Below are positions 8,989 through 17,577 of a stretch of DNA of 64,000 bases, piece after piece. The stretch is from Fimenecus sp045545735 (GTDB lineage Bacteria; Bacillota; Clostridia; Oscillospirales; Acutalibacteraceae): the NCBI GenBank assembly GCA_045545735.1, contig JAZQBM010000004.1, positions 1 through 64,000 on the forward strand. The letters are read 5' to 3'. Every line of letters starts with the position of its first letter. Position 1 is the first letter of the stretch. A program made the translations under genes and the position numbers. The notes below the pieces were generated by a model. The model saw only the letters and a list, made by a program, of their open reading frames with translations. It did no database searches and had not been told where the DNA came from.

Positions 8989-9861
8989 TTAATCAGTGGT
9001 TACACTCCAAACAGCACTTGCACCGCAAGGAAGTATAAGTCCATTTTCGGTAGCACGAAGTCCGATTTCACTACCCGTAACTTTACCGCCGAAACGTTTT
9101 TTCACAACAGCACCTAAAATGTATTCCATAACTGATGGTGAAAGACCTGTTGTGTAAGAATTTATAAGTACCATCAACGGGTCGTCTGATAACACCTGAC
9201 TGCAAAGTTCAACAAATCCGTAAACCTCGTTTTCAAGTTTCCAAACTTCACCGCCGGGACCTCTACCATATGATGGCGGGTCCATAATGATTATGTCGTA
9301 TTTATTACCGCGACGGATTTCACGCTGAACAAATTTAATACAATCGTCAACAATCCATCTGACTTGCTTGTCGGCAACACCTGACGACACCGCATTTTCT
9401 TTTGCCCAAAGTGTCATACCCTTTGAGGCATCAACGTGGCACACAGAAGCACCTGCTTTAAGGGCTGAAACTGTAGCACCGCCCGTATAAGCAAACAAGT
9501 TGAGAACTTTAACTTCACGGTTTGCGTTTTTAATGATTTCTGCAACCTTGTCCCAGTTTGTTGCTTGTTCAGGGAAAAGACCTGTGTGCTTAAATCCCAT
9601 TGTTTTAATATTGAATGTTAAATCACGATAGTTTATTGTCCAGAAATCAGGAATTTTATTTCTTATTTCCCACTGTCCGCCACCAGACTGTGAACGATGA
9701 TAAATAGCATCTGCTTTTCTCCAGAGTGGGTTTTTCTTTTCTGTTTTCCAGATTACTTGCGGGTCGGGACGAATAAGTGTAATATTCCCCCAACGTTCAA
9801 GACGTTCACCGCAAGAACAATCTATAAGTTCGTAATCTTTCCAATTATCTGCAACTCTCAT
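8989..9861 (-). CDS. Class I SAM-dependent methyltransferase (RlmI/RlmK-like)
   Basis: A 290-residue Rossmann-fold methyltransferase. SAM-binding motif I is VLNLFAYTGGATVSALKAGA, followed by VDASKGMTLWAKENA (motif II) and the catalytic-type IMDPPSYGRG (motif IV, D/N-P-P-Y/F class). This arrangement matches the COG1092 group, many of which methylate 23S rRNA, but the N-terminal PUA domain of RlmI is absent and residues 1-100 look different. The target is therefore uncertain. The ATG overlaps the glmM stop by one base (TAATG), which suggests translational coupling. Confidence 0.8.
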   Translation of the reverse strand: MRVADNWKDYELIDCSCGERLERWGNITLIRPDPQVIWKTEKKNPLWRKADAIYHRSQSGGGQWEIRNKIPDFWTINYRDLTFNIKTMGFKHTGLFPEQATNWDKVAEIIKNANREVKVLNLFAYTGGATVSALKAGASVCHVDASKGMTLWAKENAVSSGVADKQVRWIVDDCIKFVQREIRRGNKYDIIIMDPPSYGRGPGGEVWKLENEVYGFVELCSQVLSDDPLMVLINSYTTGLSPSVMEYILGAVVKKRFGGKVTGSEIGLRATENGLILPCGASAVWSVTTD

Positions 9862-11213
9862 TATACTAATCTTTCCTTAATTACTGATGCGACAGATTCA
9901 GCAAATTCTTTAATCTGTTCATAATCTTTTCCTTCAAGCATTACACGAATAAGTGGCTCTGTGCCCGATACACGAACAAGAATTCTACCGTTATCTCCGA
10001 GTTTTTCTTCAACTTTTTCAATTGCATTCTGTACTTCTTTATCTTTAGTGAATTGTGCTTTACCGAATTTTGAAACACGAACGTTGATAAGCACTTGTGG
10101 ATAAACTTCCATTTCGTCGGCTAACTCCTTAAGAGTTTTGCCTGTATCTTTTACAACTGCTAAAAGCTGAATTGCAGAAAGCTGACCGTCACCCGTTGTA
10201 GCATATTTTAAGAAGATAATGTGACCAGACTGTTCACCGCCAATACTATAACCGTTTTCGCTCATATTCTCAAGCACATAACGGTCACCGACTTTTGTCT
10301 TTTCGCATTTAATTCCATTATCTTCACAGAATTTAAAGAAGCCCATATTGCTCATAACGGTAACAACTGCAGTATCCTTTTTAAGTTTGCCGAGTTGTTT
10401 CATATGCTTTGCACAAACTGCAATACATTTATCACCGTCAACTTCTGCACCTGTATGGTCAACTGCCAACATTCTATCAGCATCACCATCAAAAGCAAAA
10501 CCTAAATCACAATTATTTTCAACTACGCATTTCTGCAAGTTTTCAAGGTGAGTTGAGCCACAATCTTTATTGATGTTTACGCCGTCAGGTTTATCGCTGA
10601 TTACAATAACTTCTGCACCAAGGCGAGTGAACACTTCTTCTGCTGATACGCTTGATGAGCCGTTTGCACAGTCAAGTGCAATTTTGTAGCCTTTAAAGCT
10701 CATATTTGTAGCAGAAAGAAGATGCTCAATGTAATCATTAATTGCGTCTGCTTTTCTTTTTGCCTTACCTACTCCACCACCGATTGGTGTTGGGATTTCT
10801 ATGGCATTGTCAAGAATAATTGCTTCGATTTCATTTTCAAGTTCATCAGGTAATTTGTAACCGTTTGACTGAAAAATTTTAATACCGTTATATTCACAAG
10901 GGTTATGTGACGCTGAAATCATAATGCCTGCATCATAACCATATTCCTTTACAAGATACGCAACTGCAGGAGTTGGCACTACGCCTAACTTCAACACATC
11001 AGCACCAACTGAACAAAGCCCTGCTGTAATTGCATTTTCAAGCATTTGTGAAGACGCACGGGTATCAAGTCCAATAAGCACTTTTGGTTTTCTACCATTC
11101 AAGTTTTTACTTAATACCACCGCAGCTGCTCTGCCTATTTGCATTGACAATTCACAAGTAAGTTCTGTATTAGCAACGCCACGAGCACCGTCTGTTCCAA
11201 AAAGTCTGCCCAT
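9861..11213 (-). CDS. glmM: Phosphoglucosamine mutase
   Basis: GlmM converts glucosamine-6-phosphate to glucosamine-1-phosphate on the way to UDP-GlcNAc, hence to peptidoglycan. The 450-residue protein has the phosphoserine loop MISASHNP (about 98-105), the metal loop FDGDADRM (about 240-247), the sugar-binding GGEQSGH and the phosphate-binding RVSGTEPLIRVM near the C-terminus. Full family length. It follows ruvB by 15 bases. Confidence 0.96.
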   Translation of the reverse strand: MGRLFGTDGARGVANTELTCELSMQIGRAAAVVLSKNLNGRKPKVLIGLDTRASSQMLENAITAGLCSVGADVLKLGVVPTPAVAYLVKEYGYDAGIMISASHNPCEYNGIKIFQSNGYKLPDELENEIEAIILDNAIEIPTPIGGGVGKAKRKADAINDYIEHLLSATNMSFKGYKIALDCANGSSSVSAEEVFTRLGAEVIVISDKPDGVNINKDCGSTHLENLQKCVVENNCDLGFAFDGDADRMLAVDHTGAEVDGDKCIAVCAKHMKQLGKLKKDTAVVTVMSNMGFFKFCEDNGIKCEKTKVGDRYVLENMSENGYSIGGEQSGHIIFLKYATTGDGQLSAIQLLAVVKDTGKTLKELADEMEVYPQVLINVRVSKFGKAQFTKDKEVQNAIEKVEEKLGDNGRILVRVSGTEPLIRVMLEGKDYEQIKEFAESVASVIKERLV

Positions 11214-11228
11214 AATATATCTCCTAAA

Positions 11229-12248
11229 TTATAAAAGTGATGTTTGTGTTTCTAAGCCCAAATGCTTATATGCTAATGGTGTTGCCACTCTACCACGAGG
11301 TGTTTTTGCAAGAAAACCGATTTGCATTAAGTATGGCTCGTAAACGTCTTCAATTGTAACTGCTTCTTCACCGATTGTGGCAGCAAGTGTTTCAAGTCCA
11401 ACAGGACCGCCATTGAAGTTTTTAATCATTGTAGTAAGCATAAGACGGTCAATATTATCAAGACCGATTTCATCAATTTCCATTCTGCCAAGAGCAATTT
11501 TTGCGTTATCTTCACTAATTACACCATTACTCATAACCTGTGCAAAATCGCGAGCACGCTTAAGAAGTCTATTTGCAATACGAGGTGTACCGCGTGAACG
11601 TGATGCAATCTCCAAAGCACCGCCATCATCAGTATAAATATCAAGAATTCCTGCACTACGTTTAACGATTTGTGACAATTCTTCGGGAGTATAAAGTTCA
11701 AGTCTTAAAATTACGCCAAAGCGGTCACGAAGCGGTGCTGTTAACTGGCCTGCACGAGTTGTTGCACCAACTAATGTAAAACGTGGTAAATCAAGACGAA
11801 TACTTCTTGCTGACGGACCTTTGCCGATAATAATATCAAGTGCATTATCTTCCATAGCAGGATAAAGGACTTCTTCAACTGCACGTGAAAGACGGTGAAT
11901 TTCGTCGATAAAAAGCACATCGCCGTCGTTTAAGTTTGTAAGAAGTGCGGCTAAATCGCCCGGTTTTTCAATTGCAGGACCTGATGTAACTCTAATTTGC
12001 ACGCCCATCTCATTCGCAATAATACCCGCAAGAGTAGTTTTACCCAAACCTGGAGGGCCATACAAAAGCACGTGGTCAAGAGTGTCACCACGATTTTTAG
12101 CGGCTTCAATATATATTTTTAAATTTTCTTTTACTTTTTCCTGACCGATATATTCATTTAAGGTTTTAGGTCTTAATGAAATTTCAATATTGTGGTCAGA
12201 TTCAGTAAAGCCGGGAGTCATTATTCTGTTTTCGTTGTCGAAATCCAT
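11229..12248 (-). CDS. ruvB: Holliday junction branch migration helicase RuvB
   Basis: RuvB is the AAA+ motor that drives branch migration with RuvA. The 339-residue protein has LRPKTLNEYIGQEKVKENL near the start, Walker A GPPGLGKTT (about 65-73), Walker B LFIDEIHRL, the sensor GATTRAG and the C-terminal winged helix with TPRGRVAT. The start follows AAGGAGG. It is the third gene of a ruvC-ruvA-ruvB run. Confidence 0.97.
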   Translation of the reverse strand: MDFDNENRIMTPGFTESDHNIEISLRPKTLNEYIGQEKVKENLKIYIEAAKNRGDTLDHVLLYGPPGLGKTTLAGIIANEMGVQIRVTSGPAIEKPGDLAALLTNLNDGDVLFIDEIHRLSRAVEEVLYPAMEDNALDIIIGKGPSARSIRLDLPRFTLVGATTRAGQLTAPLRDRFGVILRLELYTPEELSQIVKRSAGILDIYTDDGGALEIASRSRGTPRIANRLLKRARDFAQVMSNGVISEDNAKIALGRMEIDEIGLDNIDRLMLTTMIKNFNGGPVGLETLAATIGEEAVTIEDVYEPYLMQIGFLAKTPRGRVATPLAYKHLGLETQTSLL

Positions 12249-12261
12249 AATTCAATCCTCC

Positions 12262-12867
12262 TTAACCTAATGAAAGCATTTTCAACGCTTGTTTGATAAT
12301 ATCTTCAACTGAAAGTGAACTGTCAATTTTGCTTACTGCAACACTTGCGTCACTTTGTGAGTAACCAAGCATTTCGAGAGCAGCAACAGCCTCAGCAGTA
12401 TTTGAATTTGTAAGAGTTGAACTAACTGCAGTTAAATCAACTGATGTATCAACACCCGAGAATGCTTTACCTACTTTGTCTTTAAGTTCCATACAAATTC
12501 GCTGTGCAAGTTTAGGACCAACACCGTTAGCTTTTGTAAGTGCTTTATGGTCCCCCGCTGCAATACTTAATGCAATTTTATCGGGTGTAAGTTCCGAAAG
12601 GATTGCAAGTCCCATTTTAGGACCAACGCCGTTTACTGTAATGAGCATTTTGAAGCAATCCATTTCGGTTTTATCATAAAATCCAAATAATTCCATAGCA
12701 TCTTCGCGGACATTTAGATATGTGTAAAGTGTGACTTTCATACCCATTGACGCACACTTTTGTGATGTTGTAAGAGTAGTCATACAACGAAAAGCCACGC
12801 CATTTACATCAACGCAAACTGTGTTAGCATCAAAGTCAACTACATTTCCTGTTACTGAATAAATCAT
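12262..12867 (-). CDS. ruvA: Holliday junction DNA-binding protein RuvA
   Basis: RuvA holds the four-way junction for RuvB. The 201-residue protein has the N-terminal OB-fold domain (MIYSVTGNVVDFD), two helix-hairpin-helix units (ITVNGVGPKMGLAILSEL and LTKANGVGPKLAQRICMEL) and the small C-terminal domain (AVAALEMLGYSQSDA) that contacts RuvB. Spacing to ruvB is 13 bases. Confidence 0.97.
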   Translation of the reverse strand: MIYSVTGNVVDFDANTVCVDVNGVAFRCMTTLTTSQKCASMGMKVTLYTYLNVREDAMELFGFYDKTEMDCFKMLITVNGVGPKMGLAILSELTPDKIALSIAAGDHKALTKANGVGPKLAQRICMELKDKVGKAFSGVDTSVDLTAVSSTLTNSNTAEAVAALEMLGYSQSDASVAVSKIDSSLSVEDIIKQALKMLSLG

Positions 12868-12879
12868 AATAATTTTTCC

Positions 12880-13380
12880 TTATTTCAAATTCTTTAATCT
12901 TCCCATTAGTGAACCACTTGCGTGAGCGTGACAGATTGCCATTGCAAGTGCATCGGCAGTATCATCAGGCTTTGGAATTTTTTCAAGTTTCAAGATAACT
13001 CTTGTCATTTCTTGCACCTGTTTTTTCTCGGCTCTGCCGTAACCTACAACACTCTGTTTTACCTGAAGTGGTGTATATTCAAAGATTTCAAGCCCATTTT
13101 TCTGTGCTGCAAGGTTTATAACCCCCCTTGCTTGTGCTACATCAATAACTGTTTTTGCGTTGGTGTTATAGAACAGTTTTTCAATAGCCAATGCTTCAGG
13201 TTTATATTTATTAATAATATCGCAAATTCCGTCATACACTGTTTCAAGTCGCTCGTTAAAGGGTGTTTTTGCCTCAGTTGTAACTGCACCGTAAGCCAAC
13301 ACCTGAAAGCGATTTGCTGTGTAATCAATTACTCCCCAACCCACTATTGCATAGCCCGGGTCGATGCCTAAAATCACCAT
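12880..13380 (-). CDS. ruvC: Crossover junction endodeoxyribonuclease RuvC
   Basis: RuvC cuts Holliday junctions. The acidic catalytic residues are visible: Asp in VILGIDPGYAIVGWG (residue 7), Glu in LAIEKLFYNTNAKT (about 67) and Asp in PDDTADALAMAICH (about 138-141). The 166-residue length is standard. It is the first gene of the ruvCAB-glmM run; 13381-13441 upstream is AT-rich and could hold its promoter, though I see no clear -35/-10 pair. Confidence 0.96.
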   Translation of the reverse strand: MVILGIDPGYAIVGWGVIDYTANRFQVLAYGAVTTEAKTPFNERLETVYDGICDIINKYKPEALAIEKLFYNTNAKTVIDVAQARGVINLAAQKNGLEIFEYTPLQVKQSVVGYGRAEKKQVQEMTRVILKLEKIPKPDDTADALAMAICHAHASGSLMGRLKNLK

Positions 13381-13441
13381 GACATACTACCTCACTATAT
13401 AATTGATTAATTATAACATATTACATTATAAATGGCAAGAA

Positions 13442-13467
13442 AAAAGGAGCTTTTTTAAGCTCCTTTT
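13442..13467 (-). terminator. Intrinsic terminator after der
   Basis: A perfect 11-bp stem (AAAAGGAGCTT with AAGCTCCTTTT) around a four-base loop lies 26 bases past the der stop and continues into a T-rich tail on the minus strand (TTTTTTCTTG). Confidence 0.85.
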
Positions 13468-13493
13468 ACACAATATTTTCAGTTTGTTAATAT

Positions 13494-14825
13494 TTATTTT
13501 TTATTGTTCTTATCGCGTTCGCGAACTACAAATCTTGTTGGTGTGCCTTCAAGTCCGAAAACTTCGCGGATTTGGTTATCAATATAGCGTTGATAACTAT
13601 AATGGAACAAATCTTTATTGTTTACAAAGCAAACGAATGTTGGTGGTCTTGTTGACGCCTGAGTCATATAGTAGATTTTTAAGCGTTTACCTTTATCTGA
13701 CGGTGGCTGAACACGAGCAGTAGCCGAAGCCAGTACATCATTAAGTTTACCTGTTGAAATTCGCATTGCATTCTGTGCATCAACGAATTTAATAAGTTCG
13801 AAAAGTCGGTCTAATCTTTGACCTGTTTTAGCAGAAATAAAGATAATTGGTGCATAACTCATAAATGAGAAATCAACCATAAGTTTTTTGCGGTATTTAT
13901 CCATTGTCTGACCGTCTTTTTCAACTAAATCCCACTTATTGACCGCAATAATACAAGCCTTTCCAAGTTCATGAGCAATGCCTGCAACCTTTGAATCCTG
14001 TTCTGTAAAGCCCTCGGCTGCGTCAATCATAATAACGCAAACATCGGCACGCTCTACTGCCATTCGAGCACGAATTACTGAATATTTTTCAATTTGGTCT
14101 TCAACCTTACTTTTACGGCGAAGTCCAGCAGTATCAATAAACATAAATGAACCGTGTTCATTATCGATATAAGTGTCTGTGGCATCTCGAGTTGTACCTG
14201 CAATATTTGAAACGATTACTCGCTCTTCACCTGCAATTTTGTTGATGAGTGAAGATTTACCAGCGTTGGGTTTACCGATAACAGCAACTTTTACAGTATC
14301 ATTTTCGTCTTCTGTTTCTGTATCTTCAGGTAAATATTCAAGGACTTTATCAAGCAAGTCACCTGTACCGTGACCGTGTGCCGCTGACACTTGGATTGGG
14401 TCACCAAGTCCCAAATTATAGAACTCGTAAAACTCTGCCGGTGGCTCACCTAACGAGTCCGCCTTATTAACGCAGAGAATGATTGGTTTATTACTCTTAA
14501 TGAGCATTGTTGCAACTTCTTCATCAGTAGCCACAACACCTGTACGCACATCAGTAACGAATATAATTACATCTGCACTATCAATGGCAAGTTGTGCTTG
14601 ACGACGCATTTGTGACAATATAATATCGTCAGAATAAGGTTCAATACCGCCTGTATCAATAAGCAACATTTCGTGACCTAACCACTCGCAATCGCCGTAA
14701 ATTCTATCACGGGTAACGCCAGGGGTATCGTCAACAATTGAAAGTCTTTTACCAATTAACTTATTAAAAAGTGTACTTTTACCTACATTTGGGCGACCAA
14801 CAATCGCCACTACGGGTTTTGCCAT
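13494..14825 (-). CDS. der: Ribosome biogenesis GTPase Der (EngA)
   Basis: Der is a tandem GTPase needed for 50S assembly. The 443-residue protein has a first G domain (GRPNVGKST at 10-18, DTGG, NKAD) and a second (GKPNAGKSS about 182-190, DTAG, NKWD), then the C-terminal KH-like domain from about residue 350. The ATG overlaps the stop of the upstream DUF512 gene, suggesting coupling. Confidence 0.97.
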   Translation of the reverse strand: MAKPVVAIVGRPNVGKSTLFNKLIGKRLSIVDDTPGVTRDRIYGDCEWLGHEMLLIDTGGIEPYSDDIILSQMRRQAQLAIDSADVIIFVTDVRTGVVATDEEVATMLIKSNKPIILCVNKADSLGEPPAEFYEFYNLGLGDPIQVSAAHGHGTGDLLDKVLEYLPEDTETEDENDTVKVAVIGKPNAGKSSLINKIAGEERVIVSNIAGTTRDATDTYIDNEHGSFMFIDTAGLRRKSKVEDQIEKYSVIRARMAVERADVCVIMIDAAEGFTEQDSKVAGIAHELGKACIIAVNKWDLVEKDGQTMDKYRKKLMVDFSFMSYAPIIFISAKTGQRLDRLFELIKFVDAQNAMRISTGKLNDVLASATARVQPPSDKGKRLKIYYMTQASTRPPTFVCFVNNKDLFHYSYQRYIDNQIREVFGLEGTPTRFVVRERDKNNKK

Positions 14826-16138
14826 TATTTCACCCCCAAAATATCTCTTAAAAGCTGACCGCCGTTACCGTTAGTCAGTATAATTCTCGTATTTAATGCT
14901 TCTTCTAATTCCTCAATGGTCATATCGTCAAGGAATTTATTTTTGTTTTCGGTATGATTTGTGTAATCACTAATCATTGAACTTGGCAACAGTAAATATT
15001 CGCCTAAATCTTGGTTTTTGAGCTGGACTGCAAGGTCTTGACCTGTAATAAGTCCTGAAACTGTTATAGTTTCACCGAAAAAGTTATTAATTATTTTCTG
15101 AATATTGATTTCTAAACCGTATTTTGCTTCCGCTTTTTTGCAGAGTTCACATAAATATGGGTAAAAATCAGTACCCGTTGCCAATGTTACTTTTTTATTA
15201 GTTGGGTTTTCATCACAATTTTCAAGTTCATAAAGAAAATCGTTATAAAATGAACGGACCAAACCTACACCGTTATCAAGTTGTGGATAGTCGTCATAAT
15301 ACTCCTCATAAGGCAAATCGCGTTCTGCCTTAATGAAAAATTCATCAGCAGGATACACAAGACCTACACCAAATTTCTTGCGGAATTTATTGGAATATTC
15401 TTCAATAATATCAATTACCTCACCTGCGGTTTGCCTATTATAAGGCTCGATTTTTTCAAGTCCGTCACGGAATTTTGTAAGCCCTACAGGAACTGCCGCA
15501 ATACTTTGTACCGCAGGATAAAATGCAGATAGTTCTTCAACACTTCTACGTAATTCGTCGCCGTCATTAATTCCGGGACAAAGTACAAGCTGAGTATTCA
15601 TTTGAATACCTGCATCTGCTAATCTTTTAATGATTTCTAGACTTTTGCCTGCATTTTTATTCTTCATCATTTGCACACGCAAATCAGGATTCATTGTATG
15701 AACTGAAATATTTACGGGACTTATGTGCATTTTGATAATACGCTCTATTTCATGTTCGGAAATGTTAGTAAGTGTAATATAATTGCCGAAAAGAAATGAA
15801 AGTCGGCTATCGTCATCCTTAAAATACAAACTTTCACGAAGTCCTTTTGGCAACTGGTCAATAAAACAAAAAATACATTTATTTTTGCAATGTTGTTGCT
15901 TATCCATTAAGTAAGTTTCAAACTCTAATCCGCAATCTGTATTCTTTGTTTTAATCACCTTATATTTACCGTCAACACATTTAAAGGTCATAGTGATATT
16001 CTGTTCTGCCATATAAAAATCAAAATCAAGAACATCCATAATCTCTTTTCCATTGATTTTAAGCAGTTCGTCCCCTGCATTTATACCTTTAAGGTCACAT
16101 ACAGAATTATGCTTTACACCGCTTATTTTTACTGACAA
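14825..16138 (-). CDS. DUF512 protein with PDZ and radical-SAM-like CxxxCxxC motif
   Basis: A 437-residue protein with three parts. Residues 1-60 form a PDZ-like domain (SVCDLKGINAGDELLKINGKEI). Next comes a radical-SAM-type core with CKNKCIFC (C-x3-C-x2-C, about residue 85) and FCFIDQLPKGLRESLYFKDD. The C-terminal half is the DUF512 domain (FYNDFLYELEN, ATGTDFYPYL, TVSGLITGQDL). The family is widespread in Clostridia and cyanobacteria, often beside der, but its reaction is unknown. The start is a TTG; AGGTG lies about seven bases upstream and no better start exists. Confidence 0.85.
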   Translation of the reverse strand: MSVKISGVKHNSVCDLKGINAGDELLKINGKEIMDVLDFDFYMAEQNITMTFKCVDGKYKVIKTKNTDCGLEFETYLMDKQQHCKNKCIFCFIDQLPKGLRESLYFKDDDSRLSFLFGNYITLTNISEHEIERIIKMHISPVNISVHTMNPDLRVQMMKNKNAGKSLEIIKRLADAGIQMNTQLVLCPGINDGDELRRSVEELSAFYPAVQSIAAVPVGLTKFRDGLEKIEPYNRQTAGEVIDIIEEYSNKFRKKFGVGLVYPADEFFIKAERDLPYEEYYDDYPQLDNGVGLVRSFYNDFLYELENCDENPTNKKVTLATGTDFYPYLCELCKKAEAKYGLEINIQKIINNFFGETITVSGLITGQDLAVQLKNQDLGEYLLLPSSMISDYTNHTENKNKFLDDMTIEELEEALNTRIILTNGNGGQLLRDILGVK

Positions 16139-16238
16139 AACATTTCACCTACCTTTTTATTGTTTTTAAGCAAGACTAAAAGGCGGAGAGAAATCGTTCT
16201 TTCCGCCTTTCTTAAATCAAAAGATAATTCTAAAGGAA

Positions 16239-16427
16239 TTAAGCCTCTTCTTTAAGAGCAACAACCTGTCTGCCCTTGTACTGACCACATTCACCGCAAA
16301 CTCTGTGAGGTCTCTTGTAGCCGCCGCAGTTAGGGCACTTTACAAGTTCAGGAGCTGTCATCTTCCATACGTTTGAACGTCTTTTATCTCTTCTTGTTTT
16401 AGAAACTCTTCTCTTAGGTACTGCCAT
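16239..16427 (-). CDS. rpmF: 50S ribosomal protein L32
   Basis: The 62-residue protein begins AVPKRRVSKTRRDKRRSNVWK after the Met, the L32 hallmark, and carries two Cys pairs (CPNC and CGEC) that bind zinc, so this is the zinc-containing form. AGGGAGG lies nine bases upstream. It follows yceD, the usual partner. Confidence 0.97.
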   Translation of the reverse strand: MAVPKRRVSKTRRDKRRSNVWKMTAPELVKCPNCGGYKRPHRVCGECGQYKGRQVVALKEEA

Positions 16428-16465
16428 TGTGGGAACCTCCCTTTAATATTTTCAATAATTATTAA

Positions 16466-16960
16466 CTATTCTTCAAGCAACTGTAATAAAGCTGCCATTC
16501 GTGGGTCAACATCTTTTTTGCAGTCACAAGGACCATCATTAAGATTTTTACCACATTTTGAGCAAAGACCTTTACAATTTTCATCACACAAAAATCTTAA
16601 CGGTAATGAAAAAATAATATCTTCGCTAACAAGTGAAGCCAAGTCTAACAAACCATTTTCAACCACAATATAGTCGTCATTTTCGTCATTCTCAAGGCTT
16701 TTTGCAAGTAAATGTTCAATATCAATCTCAAAATTCTTTTTAAAATTTTCGGCACATCGACTACAAACCACGGTTGCTGAAAACTTTGCCTTTGCTGATA
16801 ACGACACAATACCCGTGTTATTCTCGATTTTACCACTAACCGCAATACCCGGTGCGTCAAGTGAAATATCATCAGAAAGGGAGTATTCAGGTTCAAAAAT
16901 AAAGTCGAATTCTTTTTTTGAGCCTTCAATATTAAAAATTTGTTCAAGTTGAATATTCAT
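16466..16960 (-). CDS. yceD: YceD/DUF177 family protein, 23S rRNA-associated
   Basis: A 164-residue cytoplasmic protein. The C-terminal region has the DUF177 pattern (DIIFSLPLRFLCDENCKGLC, then LCSKCGKNLNDGPCDC) with several Cys that probably bind a metal. In E. coli and plants the family is needed for normal 23S rRNA accumulation. The start at 16960 was chosen because GAGGAA lies seven bases upstream; an in-frame start 60 bases further up has none. It is the first gene after a strong promoter and is followed by rpmF. Confidence 0.85.
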   Translation of the reverse strand: MNIQLEQIFNIEGSKKEFDFIFEPEYSLSDDISLDAPGIAVSGKIENNTGIVSLSAKAKFSATVVCSRCAENFKKNFEIDIEHLLAKSLENDENDDYIVVENGLLDLASLVSEDIIFSLPLRFLCDENCKGLCSKCGKNLNDGPCDCKKDVDPRMAALLQLLEE

Positions 16961-16988
16961 AAAACATTCCTCATCACATGCGTAAAAT

Positions 16989-17017
16989 ATTATATATATT
17001 AATTTCGTTTTTGTCAA
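16989..17017 (-). promoter_or_regulatory. Sigma-A promoter of yceD-rpmF
   Basis: Consensus boxes TTGACA (17017-17012) and TATAAT (16994-16989) with a 17-base spacer, about 30 bases before the yceD start. Confidence 0.88.
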
Positions 17018-17058
17018 CAAAAATCGAGAATATTTTTTATATAAATTTACAGAAAAGT

Positions 17059-17078
17059 GGCGGGGTCAATGCCCCGCC
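17059..17078 (-). terminator. GTAGGG-type hairpin after the P-loop gene
   Basis: A perfect 7-bp stem GGCGGGG/CCCCGCC with a six-base loop lies 19 bases past the stop of the P-loop gene. The gene-proximal edge reads GTTGGGGCGGGG. It is copy 2 of a six-member hairpin family in this window and likely ends transcription before the yceD promoter. Confidence 0.6.
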
Positions 17079-17097
17079 CCAACATTTTAATTGCTGA

Positions 17098-17526
17098 TTA
17101 GTTGATTTTTTCGCAATATTCAAACATTGACTCAGGAAGAGTGTCAAGGTCTGAAGAAATTGTAAATGTAAACTTTGTATCAGAAATCTTTGAAAGCTCA
17201 TCAACTTTCTTAAGGAATGCTGCGAGAGCTTCACCTGTTCTGTCAGTATCTTCTGCAATTCTATATGTTGCATCAACAAAGATATCAGTAATATCGTGGT
17301 CACCTGCACAAATACCGCTTAAGAAGCCGTAGAATGCGTCATAACCTGCAATACCAAACACGTCAGTTGCAACGAGTCTTGCACGATAGTTTACGTCGTA
17401 TGTAAGTTTTGTTTCTTTTTCAACGCATACAACGTTACCGCTTGATACGTGAACTGCGTCATTAACGTGTTCAACGAGTACCTTTGTTTTTCCTGTTCCT
17501 TTTTTACCGATAATAAGAGAAATCAT
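17098..17526 (-). CDS. Small P-loop ATPase-like protein, function unknown
   Basis: A 142-residue protein whose first residues form a Walker A motif (MISLIIGKKGTGKTKVL, GKKGTGKT at 7-14). A possible Walker B strand is ITDIFVDATYRI, ending in Asp. No DNA-binding, transmembrane or signal segment is visible. The start is set by a strong AGGAGGAG ahead of 17526. It lies 51 bases after pgi and ends at a hairpin. The size is small for a complete AAA or RecA ATPase; it might be a stand-alone P-loop domain that works on a partner. I do not recognise the family. Confidence 0.6.
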   Translation of the reverse strand: MISLIIGKKGTGKTKVLVEHVNDAVHVSSGNVVCVEKETKLTYDVNYRARLVATDVFGIAGYDAFYGFLSGICAGDHDITDIFVDATYRIAEDTDRTGEALAAFLKKVDELSKISDTKFTFTISSDLDTLPESMFEYCEKIN

Positions 17527-17577
17527 ATTATCTCCTCCTATATATTTATTATCCACCCAACAAGGTGGTCGTTTCCA

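Noticed and set aside
17530..17575. CCACC/GGTGG hairpin between pgi and the P-loop gene as a terminator
   Set aside because: The stem is only 5 bp and lacks a T tract on either strand, so it was not called.
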